From Actinomycetota bacterium (lineage in GTDB: Bacteria > Actinomycetota > Thermoleophilia > Solirubrobacterales > 70-9): DNA of 5,026 bases. How positions within the stretch are numbered: position 1 is the first letter of the stretch; each line of letters starts with the position of its first letter. Of the stretch, positions 4,463 through 5,026 are shown in pieces. The notes under the pieces were generated by a model. The model did no database searches and was not told the origin of the DNA. It saw only the letters and a list, made by a program, of their open reading frames with translations. Both the position numbers and the translations under genes were made by a program. The stretch covers positions 1 through 5,026 of the forward strand of contig VAYL01000008.1 in NCBI GenBank assembly GCA_005884305.1. Direction: 5' to 3'.

Positions 4463-5026
4463 ATGAGGAGGAGGAACCTGATCTGCGCGGCGGTGGCCGC
4501 CGGCTGCCTCGCGCTCGCCCCCGCGGCGCTCGGCGCGATGCCCTTTGCGCGCCCGGGCGCGAACACGCACAACTACACCGACCTGTATCTGAATGCAGGC
4601 GAGACGCCGAACGACCTGGGCGGCGACGGCAACACGTTCAAGTTCGCGGCGACCGCCGACCCGAGCAACGGGCCGCAGATCAACTCAAACCCCTTCGAGC
4701 TTTACGGCGAGCGCGGGGCTCACATCGACGATGCCGACGCGAGCGCCCAGACCGCCTGGATGACCACCACCGGTCGCCCGGATGTCTCGATCGCCGTCCT
4801 CGACTCGGGCATCAAGTGGTTCGACCCCAGCGCGATGAGCGACCTGCGGGACAAGATCCGCCTCAACGCGGGCGAGCTTCCCCAGCCGCTCCACGATCTC
4901 GGCACCCCGATCTCGCACCCGGGCACGAACGACTGCAGCACGTATACCGACGCCTACGACGCGAATCACGACGCCGTCTTCAACATCGAGGACTACGCCT
5001 GTGACAGCCGCGTGGCGAACGTCCTC
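4463..5026 (+). CDS. Secreted subtilisin-like (S8) protein, tandem paralogue, 3' end outside the window
   Basis: ATG 4463 opens 188 codons without a stop to the window edge. The product starts MRRRNLICAAVAAGCLALAP, a signal peptide with a likely cut near residues 24-25 (AALG|A or AALGA|MPF). Residues 109-117 read SIAVLDSGI, the S8 Asp block with D114. Downstream, LRDKIRLNAGELPQP matches LVDKVHLNRGELPLP of the preceding gene, and YDANHDAVFNIEDYACDSRVA matches YDCNGDGAFNVEDYVDDPRVA. The two are clear but diverged paralogues in tandem. The His and Ser regions and any propeller lie beyond the window, so activity cannot be judged. An in-frame ATG at 4382 exists, but it would put 27 polar residues before the signal peptide; its GGGAGG (4374-4379) is only 2 nt away. 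No Shine-Dalgarno precedes ATG 4463. Confidence 0.88.
   Translation, partial: MRRRNLICAAVAAGCLALAPAALGAMPFARPGANTHNYTDLYLNAGETPNDLGGDGNTFKFAATADPSNGPQINSNPFELYGERGAHIDDADASAQTAWMTTTGRPDVSIAVLDSGIKWFDPSAMSDLRDKIRLNAGELPQPLHDLGTPISHPGTNDCSTYTDAYDANHDAVFNIEDYACDSRVANVL

Noticed and set aside
4496..4507. Possible lipobox (AAGC, Cys15) in the signal peptide of the second gene
   Set aside because: The -3 residue is Ala rather than Leu/Val/Ile, and the Cys falls in the middle of the hydrophobic stretch. A normal cut near residues 24-25 fits better.
1658..4570. Very long open frame on the minus strand (970 codons) antisense to the large gene
   Set aside because: Its translation is Arg/Val/Asp-rich low-complexity with no domain, signal or motif. 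Open antisense frames are expected opposite high-GC coding sequence, and the plus strand has clear S8 and propeller motifs throughout.

Overview
The window is a high-GC bacterial segment. Codon third positions are dominated by G and C, and long spurious open frames lie antisense to the genes, as is normal at such GC. The protein style is secreted, acidic, Asp/Gly-rich and calcium-loop-rich, with FG-GAP/VCBS-type propeller repeats on a subtilase. Together with start codons that lack Shine-Dalgarno sequences, this fits an actinobacterium, and my best guess is a soil Thermoleophilia/Solirubrobacterales type. That placement is an inference from style, not from a marker gene.

Layout: (1) positions 1-168, minus strand, hold the 5' end of a gene for an exported protein with a twin-arginine-like signal peptide. 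Its mature N-terminus resembles neutral/alkaline ceramidase-type hydrolases. (2) Positions 169-373 are a divergent intergenic region rich in dyads, including a perfect 9-bp-arm inverted repeat at 231-253. (3) Positions 374-4372, plus strand, encode a 1332-residue secreted protein: signal peptide, subtilisin-like (S8) domain with calcium-loop insertions, a beta-sandwich-like linker, a roughly seven-bladed FG-GAP/VCBS propeller and a C-terminal fibronectin-III-like domain. (4) Positions 4373-4462 are a 90-nt spacer. (5) Positions 4463 to the window end, plus strand, hold the first 188 codons of a second secreted S8-like protein. It is a diverged tandem paralogue of the first and runs off the edge.

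Two observations stand out. First, the 11-mer GAACCGGCGCA occurs upstream of all three start codons, in the sense orientation of each gene, with 33, 34 and 36 nt between it and the ATG. In each case a -10-like hexamer follows exactly 18 nt after it. The three genes therefore appear to share a promoter or regulator site and probably make leaderless or nearly leaderless mRNAs. Second, the S8 domain of the complete gene keeps the catalytic Asp (D140) and His (H255), but the canonical GTSMAAP nucleophile block is replaced by a sequence that puts Thr451 at the Ser position. The protein may be a pseudoprotease, a Thr-nucleophile enzyme, or use a shifted Ser.

Taken together, the window looks like a small co-regulated set of exported proteins: two paralogous subtilase-like proteins, one of them complete with a large propeller, and one possible lipid-amide hydrolase. 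The shared function is unknown.
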